Under the pieces are notes generated by a model. It had not been told where the DNA came from and did not search any database. It worked only from the letters and a program-made list of their open reading frames with translations. The position numbers were made by a program, and so were the translations under genes. Of a stretch of DNA of 64,000 bases, positions 18,410 to 26,574 are shown in pieces (position 1 is the first letter of the stretch; each line of letters begins with the position of its first letter). Origin of the DNA: Salibaculum griseiflavum (lineage in GTDB: Bacteria > Pseudomonadota > Alphaproteobacteria > Rhodobacterales > Rhodobacteraceae); assembly GCF_003129565.1 (NCBI RefSeq), contig NZ_QETF01000005.1, forward strand, positions 62,001 through 126,000. The letters run 5' to 3'.

Positions 18410-18895
18410 ATGACACAGGTCTCTATGACCGTGAACGGAAAACCCGTTTCCGGCGAGGTGGAAGGGCGCACCCTTCTGGCCGACTACCTGCGCGAGGATC
18501 TGCGCCTGACCGGCACCCATATCGGCTGCGATACCAGCCAGTGCGGTGCCTGCGTGGTGCATGTGAACGGCAAGGCCGTAAAGGCCTGCACCATGTTCGC
18601 CGCCGAGGCCGAGGGTGCCGAGGTGACGACGATCGAGGGAATGGCCAACCCCGACGGGTCTCTGAACACGATCCAGCAGGCCTTTCAGGATCACCACGGG
18701 TTGCAGTGCGGGTTCTGCACGCCGGGCATGGTCATGTCTGCCGCCGCATTGCTGGAGGAGAACCCGAAGCCGACCGAGGCCGAGATCCGCGACTATCTGG
18801 AGGGCAATATCTGCCGCTGCACGGGCTACCACAACATCGTCAAGGCGATCATGGCCGCGTCCGGCCAGGACGTGAGTGCCATCGCGGCGGAATAG
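18410..18895 (+). CDS. coxS: molybdenum hydroxylase 2Fe-2S subunit (CoxS type)
   Basis: Predicted 161 residues. The plant-ferredoxin-type cluster is bound by CDTSQCGAC and a later Cys, the second cluster by CGFCTPGM and CRCTGY. AGGGAGGAATAGC is a strong ribosome-binding site before ATG 18410. It passes electrons from the Mo site in CoxL to FAD in CoxM. The gene order S-L-M is that of form II enzymes. Confidence 0.93.
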   Translation: MTQVSMTVNGKPVSGEVEGRTLLADYLREDLRLTGTHIGCDTSQCGACVVHVNGKAVKACTMFAAEAEGAEVTTIEGMANPDGSLNTIQQAFQDHHGLQCGFCTPGMVMSAAALLEENPKPTEAEIRDYLEGNICRCTGYHNIVKAIMAASGQDVSAIAAE

Positions 18896-18966
18896 GGATT
18901 TTCGAGGAGACATCTTGAGGCGCCGGGTCCGTCTGGACGCCAGGTGCCCACAGGGAGGAGATAGAA

Positions 18967-21339
18967 ATGCCGAAAGATCATGGAATTGGCGCCAGTCCGA
19001 CGCGCCGTGAAGATGTCCGGTTTCTGACGGGCCGGGGCAAGTATACCGACGATATCGCGCTACAGGGCCAGACCTACGCGGTCTTTGCCCGCAGCCAGGT
19101 GGCCAATGGTGTCATCAAGTCCATCGACACGTCCGAGGCAGAAAAGATGCCCGGCGTGCTGGCCGTGTTCACCGGCGAGGATTTCGTCGATGTCGGCGGC
19201 AACCCCGCCGGCTGGCAGATCAACAGCCGCGACGGCGAACCGATGAAGGAACCCAAGCGTCCGGTGCTGGCCCATGGCAAGGTGCGCCATGTGGGCGATG
19301 CCTATGCCGCTGTCATCGCCGAGACCGAGGAACAGGCCCGCGACGCCGCCGAGGCCATCGTTGCCGAGATCGACGAACAGCCCGCGGTGGTGGATATGGC
19401 CGCCGCTCTGAAAGACGGTGCGCCGCTGGTCCATGACGAGATCGAGACGAACCAGTGCTTTGACTGGGGCTGGATCGAGGACAACCGCGCCGCCACCGAC
19501 GAGGCGATCAAGAACGCGCCCCATGTCACCACGCTGGAACTGGTCAACAACCGGCTCGTGCCCAACGCGATGGAGCCGCGCGCCTCGACCGCCGATTACG
19601 ATCCCGGCACGGGCGATTACACGCTTTACACGACGTCGCAGAACCCGCACCTGACGCGGCTTCTGATTTCGGCTTTCGTGCTGGGCATCCCGGAAAACAA
19701 GCTCAAGGTCGTGGCGCCCGATGTGGGCGGCGGCTTTGGCTCGAAGATTTATCACTATGGTGAAGAGGCCCTTGTTCTGGCCGCGGCCAAGAAGATTGGC
19801 CGCCCCGTCCGCTGGACGGCGAGCCGGTCCGAAAGCTTCCTGACCGATGCCCATGGCCGCGATCACGTGACCAAGATCGAACTGGCCTGCGAAAAGGACG
19901 GCACCTTCATCGCCTTCCGGACCGAGACCATGGCCAATGTCGGGGCCTACCTGTCGAACTTCTCGACTGCGACGCCGACCTTCCTGCACGGCACGCTGAT
20001 GGCGGGCAACTATGCCGTGCCCAATGTCTATGTGAACGTGAAGGCCGTGTTCACCAACACCGCGCCCGTGGATGCCTATCGCGGGGCAGGGCGTCCCGAG
20101 GCGACCTATTCGCTGGAGCGCGTGATCGACATGGCCGCGCGCGAGCTGGGGATCGACCCGCTGGAAATCCGGCGCAAGAACTTCGTCCAGCCCGATCAAT
20201 TCCCGTTCACCAGTGCCGCCGGGCTGGAATACGACACCGGCGATTACGGCGCGCTGGTCGACAAGCTGGAAGAGATGATCGACCGCAAGGGGTTCGAGGC
20301 GCGCCGCAAGGAGAGCGAGAAGAACGGCAAGCTGCGCGGTCTGGGCGTGAACACCTATATCGAGGCCTGCGGCATCGCGCCGTCGAACCTTGTGGGGGTG
20401 CTGGGTTCTCGCGTGGGGCTGTATGATGCCGCCACCGTGCGGGTGAACGCCACCGGGAACATCGCCGTCATGGTCGGGGCCCACAGCCACGGGCAGGGGC
20501 ATGAAACGGCCTTCCCGCAGGTGGTGGCCGACATGCTGGGGATAGACGAGAACAGCGTCGAGATCGTCCATGGCGATACCTCCAAGATCCCCTTCGGCAT
20601 GGGCACCTACGGGTCGCGGTCGCTGGCGGTCTGCGGCTCTGCCGTGGTGCGCGCCACCGAGAAGGTAATCAACAAGGGCAAGAAGATCGCTGCCCATATG
20701 CTGGAAGCGTCCGAGGCGGATATCGAATTCACCGACGGGCAGTTCAGCGTGGCCGGCACGGACAAGTCCGTGGGCTTCGGGGATGTGGCGCTCAAGGCCT
20801 ATATCCCGCATGATTTCCCGCTGGAGGAGGTCGAGCCGGGGCTGGAGGAAACCGCCTTCTACGACCCGGCAAACTTCACCTATCCGGCGGGCGCCTATGC
20901 CTGCGAGGTCGAAGTCGACCCCGAAACCGGCAAGGTGACCATCGAACGCTTCGCCGCCGCCGACGATTTCGGCAATGTCATCAACCCGATGATCGTTTCA
21001 GGCCAGGTCCATGGCGGGCTGGCCCAGGGGATCGGGCAGGCGCTGCTGGAAAACACGACCTATGATGCCGATGGGCAACTGATCTCGGCCAGCTACATGG
21101 ATTATGCCATGCCGCGCGCCGATGATGTGCCCTTCTACAGTGTCGACCATTCCTGCCAGACCCCTTGCACCCACAACCCGCTGGGCGTGAAGGGCTGCGG
21201 CGAGGCGGGGGCCATCGGCAGCCCGCCCTCGGTGGTCAATGCCGTGATCGACGCGCTCCAATCAGGCGGCCATACCAACGTCACCCACATCGACATGCCG
21301 CTGACGCCCTCGCGCGTCTGGTCGGCGATGAACAGCTAA
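18967..21339 (+). CDS. coxL: molybdopterin-binding large subunit (form II CoxL type)
   Basis: Predicted 790 residues. Typical xanthine oxidase family blocks are present: APDVGGGFGSK, HSHGQGHETAF and VKGCGEAGAIG (with the C-terminal catalytic Glu). The active-site loop reads DAYRGAGRPEA. That is the AYRGAGR form II motif and not the AYxCSFR motif of true aerobic CO dehydrogenase. The real substrate is therefore open. AGGGAGGAGA precedes ATG 18967. Confidence 0.9.
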   Translation: MPKDHGIGASPTRREDVRFLTGRGKYTDDIALQGQTYAVFARSQVANGVIKSIDTSEAEKMPGVLAVFTGEDFVDVGGNPAGWQINSRDGEPMKEPKRPVLAHGKVRHVGDAYAAVIAETEEQARDAAEAIVAEIDEQPAVVDMAAALKDGAPLVHDEIETNQCFDWGWIEDNRAATDEAIKNAPHVTTLELVNNRLVPNAMEPRASTADYDPGTGDYTLYTTSQNPHLTRLLISAFVLGIPENKLKVVAPDVGGGFGSKIYHYGEEALVLAAAKKIGRPVRWTASRSESFLTDAHGRDHVTKIELACEKDGTFIAFRTETMANVGAYLSNFSTATPTFLHGTLMAGNYAVPNVYVNVKAVFTNTAPVDAYRGAGRPEATYSLERVIDMAARELGIDPLEIRRKNFVQPDQFPFTSAAGLEYDTGDYGALVDKLEEMIDRKGFEARRKESEKNGKLRGLGVNTYIEACGIAPSNLVGVLGSRVGLYDAATVRVNATGNIAVMVGAHSHGQGHETAFPQVVADMLGIDENSVEIVHGDTSKIPFGMGTYGSRSLAVCGSAVVRATEKVINKGKKIAAHMLEASEADIEFTDGQFSVAGTDKSVGFGDVALKAYIPHDFPLEEVEPGLEETAFYDPANFTYPAGAYACEVEVDPETGKVTIERFAAADDFGNVINPMIVSGQVHGGLAQGIGQALLENTTYDADGQLISASYMDYAMPRADDVPFYSVDHSCQTPCTHNPLGVKGCGEAGAIGSPPSVVNAVIDALQSGGHTNVTHIDMPLTPSRVWSAMNS

Positions 21340-21352
21340 GGAGGCAACCACA

Positions 21353-22144
21353 ATGTATGCTTTCGATATCGAACGGCCGACCCGGATTGCCGATGCGGTC
21401 AAACTGCTTTCCGATTCCAGCGAAAGCCAGCCGCTGGGCGGCGGCCAGACCCTGATCCCGACGCTGAAACAGCGTCTGGCCATGCCGGAACGGCTGGTCA
21501 GCCTGACGGCGATCCCGGAAATGCAGGGCGTGTGCAAATCCGATGCGGGCGAGCTCTGTATCGGTGGGGCCACGACCCATGCGACGGTGGCGGCCGAGGC
21601 TGGCGACTATCCGGCGCTGGCGGCACTGGCCGCCAATATCGGCGACCCGGCCGTGCGCAATCGCGGCACCATCGGCGGCAGCCTGGCCAATAACGACCCC
21701 TCGGCCTGCTATCCGGCCGCGGCGCTGGGCTCGGGGGCGACGATCATCACCAACGCCCGCGAGATCGCGGCGGATGACTATTTCCAGGGCATGTTCACCA
21801 CGGCGCTGGACGAGGGCGAGATCATCACCGAGGTGCGCTTTCCCGTGCCGGAGGCGGCGAATTACCAGAAATTCGACCAGCCGGCCTCGCGCTTTGCCCT
21901 GACGGGCGTGTTCGTGGCCAGGTTCGCCGATGGCGTGCGGGTGGCGATCACCGGGGCCTCGGAAGAGGGCGTATTCCGGTGGAGTGAGGCGGAAGAGGCC
22001 CTGTCCAAGGACTTCTCGGCAGATGCGATTGCGGGGCTGAGCCTGTCCGGCGACGGCATGATCAGCGACCTGCACGGGTCGGGGGACTACCGCGCCCATC
22101 TTGCCAAGGTTCTGACGGGTCGCGCGGTGTCAGCCGCAGGCTGA
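21353..22144 (+). CDS. coxM: FAD-binding subunit (CoxM type)
   Basis: Predicted 263 residues. PLGGGQTLIP near residue 31 and RNRGTIGGSLANNDPSA near residue 101 are the FAD pyrophosphate-binding segments of the molybdopterin dehydrogenase FAD domain. AAGGAGG before ATG 21353 is an ideal ribosome-binding site. It hands electrons to an outside acceptor. A terminator follows. Confidence 0.93.
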   Translation: MYAFDIERPTRIADAVKLLSDSSESQPLGGGQTLIPTLKQRLAMPERLVSLTAIPEMQGVCKSDAGELCIGGATTHATVAAEAGDYPALAALAANIGDPAVRNRGTIGGSLANNDPSACYPAAALGSGATIITNAREIAADDYFQGMFTTALDEGEIITEVRFPVPEAANYQKFDQPASRFALTGVFVARFADGVRVAITGASEEGVFRWSEAEEALSKDFSADAIAGLSLSGDGMISDLHGSGDYRAHLAKVLTGRAVSAAG

Positions 22145-22170
22145 GGTGATGTGCAAGGCTGCTAAAAAAT

Positions 22171-22199
22171 GGGGCTGCGCGGATCGCGCGGCCCCTTTT
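22171..22199 (+). terminator. terminator of the cox operon
   Basis: An 11-bp stem (GGGGCTGCGCG / CGCGCGGCCCC) with loop GAT is followed by TTTT. Confidence 0.85.
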
Positions 22200-22269
22200 C
22201 GGTTCGGTTTGATCGGGATCATTGGCGCAAGGCCGCCGGTCTGGCATCCTTGATGTCAGGAGGTGCCAC

Positions 22270-22608
22270 ATGACCAAGAAAGACAAGACCGCAGACGACC
22301 CGATGGGCCAGGTTTCCGAGATGATGGCCCAATGGCAGAAGATGGGGCTGGGGGCCATGAACAACATGGGCGCCGGCTGGATGGAGGCCATGTCGGACAT
22401 GGGCAGCGAATGGCTGCATTTCGTATCCGAGCGGGTGGCCAAGGACGTGGATTTCCAGCACAAGCTGCTGCACGCGAAGTCCCCACAGGACATCCAGAAG
22501 ATCCAGTCCGAATTCTTCCAGGCCGCTGTTGATGATTATGCCAACGAAACCGGCAAGATGGTGCAGTTGAGCCGCAAGGTCTTCGAGCCGGACAAGGACG
22601 ACGGTTAA
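22270..22608 (+). CDS. small phasin-like protein
   Basis: Predicted 112 residues, behind a perfect AGGAGGTG site. It is helical and Met-rich: PMGQVSEMMAQWQKMGLGAMNNMG, then DVDFQHKLLHAKSPQDIQKIQSEFFQ, which is phasin-like (the local association of an amphipathic helix with an SPxDIQxxQxEF block). Phasins coat polyhydroxyalkanoate granules. No PHA genes are nearby, so the role is inferred from resemblance only. Confidence 0.65.
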   Translation: MTKKDKTADDPMGQVSEMMAQWQKMGLGAMNNMGAGWMEAMSDMGSEWLHFVSERVAKDVDFQHKLLHAKSPQDIQKIQSEFFQAAVDDYANETGKMVQLSRKVFEPDKDDG

Positions 22609-22630
22609 GCGGTTGCAGAGCCCGGAAAAG

Positions 22631-22663
22631 GAAAAGCGCCCCCGCTTGGCGGAGGCGCTTTTC
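22631..22663. terminator. bidirectional terminator between phasin-like gene and infC
   Basis: GAAAAGCGCC pairs with GGCGCTTTTC around a C/G-rich inner stem. With A tracts on one side and T tracts on the other, it can terminate transcription from both converging genes. Confidence 0.8.
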
Positions 22664-22685
22664 AACGCAAAAGCTGCGGCTGTCT

Positions 22686-23237
22686 TCAGCCTTTCTGCGG
22701 CAACGGCCCGATCATCATGACCATCTGGCGGCCTTCCATCTTGGGCATGTTTTCCACCTTGCCCAGTTCCTTGACGTCCTCGGCCACACGTTCCAGCAAC
22801 TCGCGGCCCAGGTTCTGGTGGGCCATCTCGCGGCCGCGGAATCGCAGCGTGACCTTCACCTTGTCGCCCTTTTCCAGGAACTTGATGACGTTCTTCATCT
22901 TCACGCCATAGTCATGGGTGTCGGTATTGGGTCGGAACTTGACCTCTTTGACCTCGATGACCTTCTGCTTCTTCTTGGCCTCGGATTCCCGCTTCTGCTG
23001 TTCGTATTTGTATTTGCCGAAATCCATGATCTTGCAGACGGGCGGATTGGCGTTGGGCGAGATTTCGACCAGGTCCAGTCCTACCTCTCCTGCAAGGGCC
23101 ATGGCGCGTTCCGGCGACACGACGCCGACATTTTCGCCATTGGGGCCGATCAGGCGGATTTCGGGGGCCCGGATGCGATCGTTGACTCGGGGGCCGGTGT
23201 CGCGCGTGGGCGGCGCGTTGTGAGGTCTGCGGGCTAT
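22686..23237 (-). CDS. infC: translation initiation factor IF-3 with ATA start
   Basis: Predicted 183 residues. The frame has no ATG near the expected N-terminus. The family N-terminus (RPHNAPP ... [21 protein letters not shown]) begins at an ATA codon at 23237-23235, preceded by AAAAGGAC. The next start-like codon, a GTG at 23120, would remove 39 conserved residues. IF-3 rejects non-canonical start codons, and in E. coli infC starts with AUU for autoregulation, so AUA here fits the same logic. C-terminal block: [17 protein letters not shown]. Confidence 0.9.
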   Translation of the reverse strand: MARRPHNAPPTRDTGPRVNDRIRAPEIRLIGPNGENVGVVSPERAMALAGEVGLDLVEISPNANPPVCKIMDFGKYKYEQQKRESEAKKKQKVIEVKEVKFRPNTDTHDYGVKMKNVIKFLEKGDKVKVTLRFRGREMAHQNLGRELLERVAEDVKELGKVENMPKMEGRQMVMMIGPLPQKG

Positions 23238-23448
23238 GGGTCTTGTCCTTTTGTCGCTAGATTTGAGCCTGCAAGGTAAACGCGTGCCGGATGGCGTTCA
23301 AGGCCTGTTTCGGGGGGCGAGCGGGCTGTTTTCCGCAAGGGGGAAGGCTTCAGGGCGCTTCCCGCTTTTCACCGGGCGGCGCGCGTGAAATAGAAAGGGG
23401 CGAGGCCCGACCTCAGGGCCGATCTTGAGTTTTGAAAGGATTGATACC

Positions 23449-24363
23449 ATGCGTGCGATCATCATCATCGTTGTGGTGGCCGGGCTGGTCTTCTTCGGAT
23501 ACCAGTATTTCGTCAACGAAGAGACCCCGGCCGAAGCCGTGGCCGAGCTGACCGGGCAGGCCGAGGAAGCCGCCGCCGACGCCGCGGATGCGGCCGAGGA
23601 TGCAGGTGAAGCGGCCGGCGACGCTGCCGCCGAAGCGACCGAAGGGGCCGAGGACATGGCATCTGACCTCGCCGATGGGGCCGAAGAGGCCGTGACCGCC
23701 GTCGAGGAGGCCGTGCAAGAGGCCGCCGAAGGGGCCAGCGAGGCTGTTGACGAGGCCGTTTCCAACGCCACCGATGCCGCCGAAGAGGCCGTCGAAGAGG
23801 CCACCACGGCAGTGCAGGACGCAGTCGAAGGGGCCACCGATACCGCGACCGAGGGCGCTGAGGCCGCGACCGATATGGCCGAGGGCGGGGCTGACATGGC
23901 GGAGGATGCCGCTGAAGGGGCGGCTGACATGGCCGAAGAAGCCGTGGAAGAAACGGCTGACATGGCCGAAGAAGCTGCTGAAGGGGCCGCTGACATGGCG
24001 GCAGATGCTGCCGAATCAACTGGTGACGCCGTGGAAGAGGCCGGCGATGCCGTCGAAGGCGCTACCGATGCCGTCGAAGAGGCAACGGATGAGGCAGCCG
24101 CAAGCACGGCGGATATGCCCGCGGCGACCGAGGAAACTGCCGAGGCGAGCCAAGCAACCGAGGCCGCCGAAGGTGAAACCGATATCTCATCGCTGCTGAG
24201 CACCGAGAATTTCGACCCCGCCAAGGTGTCTGAATGGATCGAGAACTCGGACCTGAACCCGCTGGTCAAGCAGACGCTCAACGCTGCCGTCGATCAGGCC
24301 GCGGAAAACCCGGACCTGATCCCCGGTGTGATCGAACAGATCCGCGAAGCGGCCGGGCTCTGA
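23449..24363 (+). CDS. Ala/Glu-rich membrane-anchored repeat protein
   Basis: Predicted 304 residues. Residues 3-17 form one transmembrane helix (IIIIVVVAGLVFFGY). From about residue 28 to 240 the chain is almost only A, E, D, T, V, G and M, in heptad to 11-residue units such as AEEAAEGAADMA, predicting a very long acidic amphipathic helix. The last 60 residues are ordinary sequence (ISSLLSTENFDPAKVSEWI ... PGVIEQIREAAG). I do not recognise a family; apolipoprotein- or LEA-like helices are the nearest analogy. AAAGGA precedes the ATG at 23449. Repeated DNA makes it a recombination-prone gene. Confidence 0.8.
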   Translation: MRAIIIIVVVAGLVFFGYQYFVNEETPAEAVAELTGQAEEAAADAADAAEDAGEAAGDAAAEATEGAEDMASDLADGAEEAVTAVEEAVQEAAEGASEAVDEAVSNATDAAEEAVEEATTAVQDAVEGATDTATEGAEAATDMAEGGADMAEDAAEGAADMAEEAVEETADMAEEAAEGAADMAADAAESTGDAVEEAGDAVEGATDAVEEATDEAAASTADMPAATEETAEASQATEAAEGETDISSLLSTENFDPAKVSEWIENSDLNPLVKQTLNAAVDQAAENPDLIPGVIEQIREAAGL

Positions 24364-24410
24364 TCGCCGACGGCCGGTCAGGCCGCCTGTGAAAAACACC
24401 TTTGAAAAAC

Positions 24411-24442
24411 AAGGGGCCGCTCCGATGGGAGCGGCCCTTTTT
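24411..24442 (+). terminator. terminator after the Ala/Glu-rich gene
   Basis: GGCCGCTCC pairs with GGAGCGGCC around a short GATG loop, flanked by AAGGGG and followed by TTTTT. Confidence 0.85.
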
Positions 24443-24474
24443 CATGGCCCGGATGCAGGAACGCGGGACGCCCC

Positions 24475-25350
24475 TCAGTCGAGAAACGCCTTTTCCACTA
24501 CGTAGTGGGCAGGCTTGGAATTCGCGCCTTCCTCCAGCCCGTATTCCTCGAGCATCTCCTTGAGTTCGAGGTTGAAGGCCAGGTTGCCGCAGATCATCGC
24601 CCGGTCGGTTTCCGGCGCAAGGGGCGGCACGCCCAGATCCTCGAACGCCTCACCAGAGCGCATCAGGTCGGTGATGCGGCCCATCTTGGGGCTCTCTTCG
24701 CGGGTGGTGGTGGGGTAGTAATGGATCTTGTCCGCGAAACCCTCGCCGATCAGTTCGGCCAGCAATTCATCGTTGCGGATGCTTTCGATCAGTTCCGCGC
24801 CATAGGTCAGCTCTCCCACTTCGCGGCAGGTATGGGTGATGAAGACCTGATCGTAATCCTCGTAGGTCTGCGGGTCGCGCAAAAGCGAGGCAAAGGGCGC
24901 AAAACCGGTGCCGGTGGCAAAGAACCAGATCCGTTTGCCGGGCAGAAGCGCGTCATGAACCAGCGTGCCCACGGGCTTGGGGCGCAGGATAATCTGGTCG
25001 CCGGGCTGGATATGCTGAAGCCGGCTGGTCAGGGGACCGTCGGGCACCTTGATGGAATAGAACTCCAGCTCCTCGTCCCAGGCGGGGGAGGCAATGGAAT
25101 AGGCCCGCAGAAGAGGCTTTTGATTGCCGGTCTTGGGATCGGGATCGCCCATCAGGCCGATCATCACGAACTCGCCCGAGCGGAAACGCAGGCTTTGCGG
25201 CCGTGTTACCTTGAAGGAAAACAGGCGGTCGGTGTAGTGACGCACCTCTTTCACGGTCTGGGCGTCGGGCAGGTCTCGGGTGGCCTTGAGGGCGGCGGCT
25301 TCGGTCACGGGTGTCATCTCTGTCATATCTGCGTCGCGGCATGTATCCAT
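24475..25350 (-). CDS. fpr: ferredoxin/flavodoxin-NADP+ reductase
   Basis: Predicted 291 residues. RAYSIASP is the FAD-binding RxYS motif, GDQIILRPKPVG follows, and FFATGTGFAPFASLLRD is the NADP-binding loop. The C-terminal HYVVEKAFLD is typical of the bacterial Fpr type. It moves electrons between NADPH and ferredoxin. ATG 25350 follows GAGGGG at good spacing; starts at 25365, 25326 and 25317 are alternatives. The neighbouring sulfite-reductase operon needs reduced ferredoxin or NADPH, so this enzyme may supply it. Confidence 0.9.
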   Translation of the reverse strand: MDTCRDADMTEMTPVTEAAALKATRDLPDAQTVKEVRHYTDRLFSFKVTRPQSLRFRSGEFVMIGLMGDPDPKTGNQKPLLRAYSIASPAWDEELEFYSIKVPDGPLTSRLQHIQPGDQIILRPKPVGTLVHDALLPGKRIWFFATGTGFAPFASLLRDPQTYEDYDQVFITHTCREVGELTYGAELIESIRNDELLAELIGEGFADKIHYYPTTTREESPKMGRITDLMRSGEAFEDLGVPPLAPETDRAMICGNLAFNLELKEMLEEYGLEEGANSKPAHYVVEKAFLD

Positions 25351-25411
25351 GCCACGTCCCCTCATAGTCTTTGATCTGTGTCAGTTAAAGGTGTCCCGAG
25401 GACACAGGTTT

Positions 25412-25831
25412 TCACGATGCGGCCGCGCGCAGGCGCGCTTGGTAGTCATGCGCGCGCCAATCGGCGCGGGCCAGCCATTGATCCTCAGGCTGGCGTTGCG
25501 CCAGTTCGGCCCCGATTTCCACCTCGTCAAAGCCCGAGCGCCGCGCCATGGCATATTGGTCCGCGATGACATGGCCACAGGCCCGCAGGCGGCCGTGATA
25601 GCCGAGCCGGCGCAGCCGTGCGGCAAGGGTAAATCCGCGCCCATCGGCAAAGCTGGGAAAGGCGATGCGGATCATGGGCGCCGACAGAAGATCGGCCAGC
25701 CGGGTCGGATCGGTGTCCGGGGGCAGGTCCAGACCCGCATCGCAATCATTGGCAGGCCAGTCCTCCAACGCGGCAAACCCGCCGGTCCAGTCCTCGGGCG
25801 CAAAGCCTGTATCGGTGACGATCACGTTCAT
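25412..25831 (-). CDS. DUF934 protein of the sulfite-reduction operon
   Basis: Predicted 139 residues. RIAFPSFADGRGFTLAARLR and GHVIADQYAMARRSGFDEVE are DUF934 hallmarks. This family regularly ends cysI/cysH operons in proteobacteria and its biochemical role is unknown. It lies 11 bases after cysH. Confidence 0.9.
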   Translation of the reverse strand: MNVIVTDTGFAPEDWTGGFAALEDWPANDCDAGLDLPPDTDPTRLADLLSAPMIRIAFPSFADGRGFTLAARLRRLGYHGRLRACGHVIADQYAMARRSGFDEVEIGAELAQRQPEDQWLARADWRAHDYQARLRAAAS

Positions 25832-25842
25832 GTCCTGTCCTT

Positions 25843-26574
25843 TCACTCGGCGGCGGTGGTGCCACGCACCAGCTTGCCATCCAAGAAATGGATGCCGCAT
25901 TCGTCCTTGTCCTGCCCCTTCCAGCGGCCGGCGCGGGCATCCTCGCCCGGCGCGACCGGATGGGTGCAGGGCGCGCAGCCGATGGATGGATAGCCCTTGC
26001 TGACCAGCGGATGACGGGGCAGGCGGTTCTCGATGATGTAATCCTGCACGTCAGCCGTGTCCCAATGGGCCAGCGGGTTCACCTTGATCCGGGGCAGGGC
26101 ATCGGCGGGGCGTTCGACCTCGAAGAAATCCAGCGCCGCGCGTTGCCCGCCCTGATAGCGCTTGCGGCCGGTGATCCAGCCCTCATAGCCCCGGAGCGCG
26201 GTTTGCAGCGGCTCGGTCTTGCGCAGGGCGCAGCAGGCATCGGGGTCGTGCAGATGCAGCAGGTTCTCGTTATCGGCCTCGAACAGGCGCGCGCGGTCGG
26301 CGCGAATCACCTGCACGTTCTCCAGCCGCAGCCTTTCGGCCACGTCCTGCTGGTAGACAAGCGTTTCGGCAAACAGCATCTCGGTATCGATGAACAGGAC
26401 CGGCACCTTGCGGTCGATCAGCGCGGCCATGTGCAGCAGCACGACGGATTCCGCGCCAAAGGAACTGACCAGGGCGATATGGTCCAGCTTTGTCAGCGCA
26501 TGCTCCATCACCGACGTAGCCGAATGGTTGCGGAACCGGCGGTTCAGGGTCTGGGTGCGTCCATCAAGCGGCAT
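25843..26574 (-). CDS. cysH: adenylylsulfate (APS) reductase
   Basis: Predicted 243 residues. LVSSFGAESVVLLHM is the nucleotide-binding loop. CC in DACCALRK and C-x-x-C in GCAPC give the four cysteines that bind a 4Fe-4S cluster, which marks an APS-type reductase, not the cluster-free PAPS type. DECGIH holds the catalytic Cys. It makes sulfite from activated sulfate. The start at 26574 overlaps cysI by 11 bases. Confidence 0.93.
   Translation of the reverse strand: MPLDGRTQTLNRRFRNHSATSVMEHALTKLDHIALVSSFGAESVVLLHMAALIDRKVPVLFIDTEMLFAETLVYQQDVAERLRLENVQVIRADRARLFEADNENLLHLHDPDACCALRKTEPLQTALRGYEGWITGRKRYQGGQRAALDFFEVERPADALPRIKVNPLAHWDTADVQDYIIENRLPRHPLVSKGYPSIGCAPCTHPVAPGEDARAGRWKGQDKDECGIHFLDGKLVRGTTAAE

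Noticed and set aside
18410-22144. Cox genes as proven aerobic CO dehydrogenase
   Set aside because: The large subunit has AYRGAGR, not the AYxCSFR loop that marks true CO dehydrogenase.
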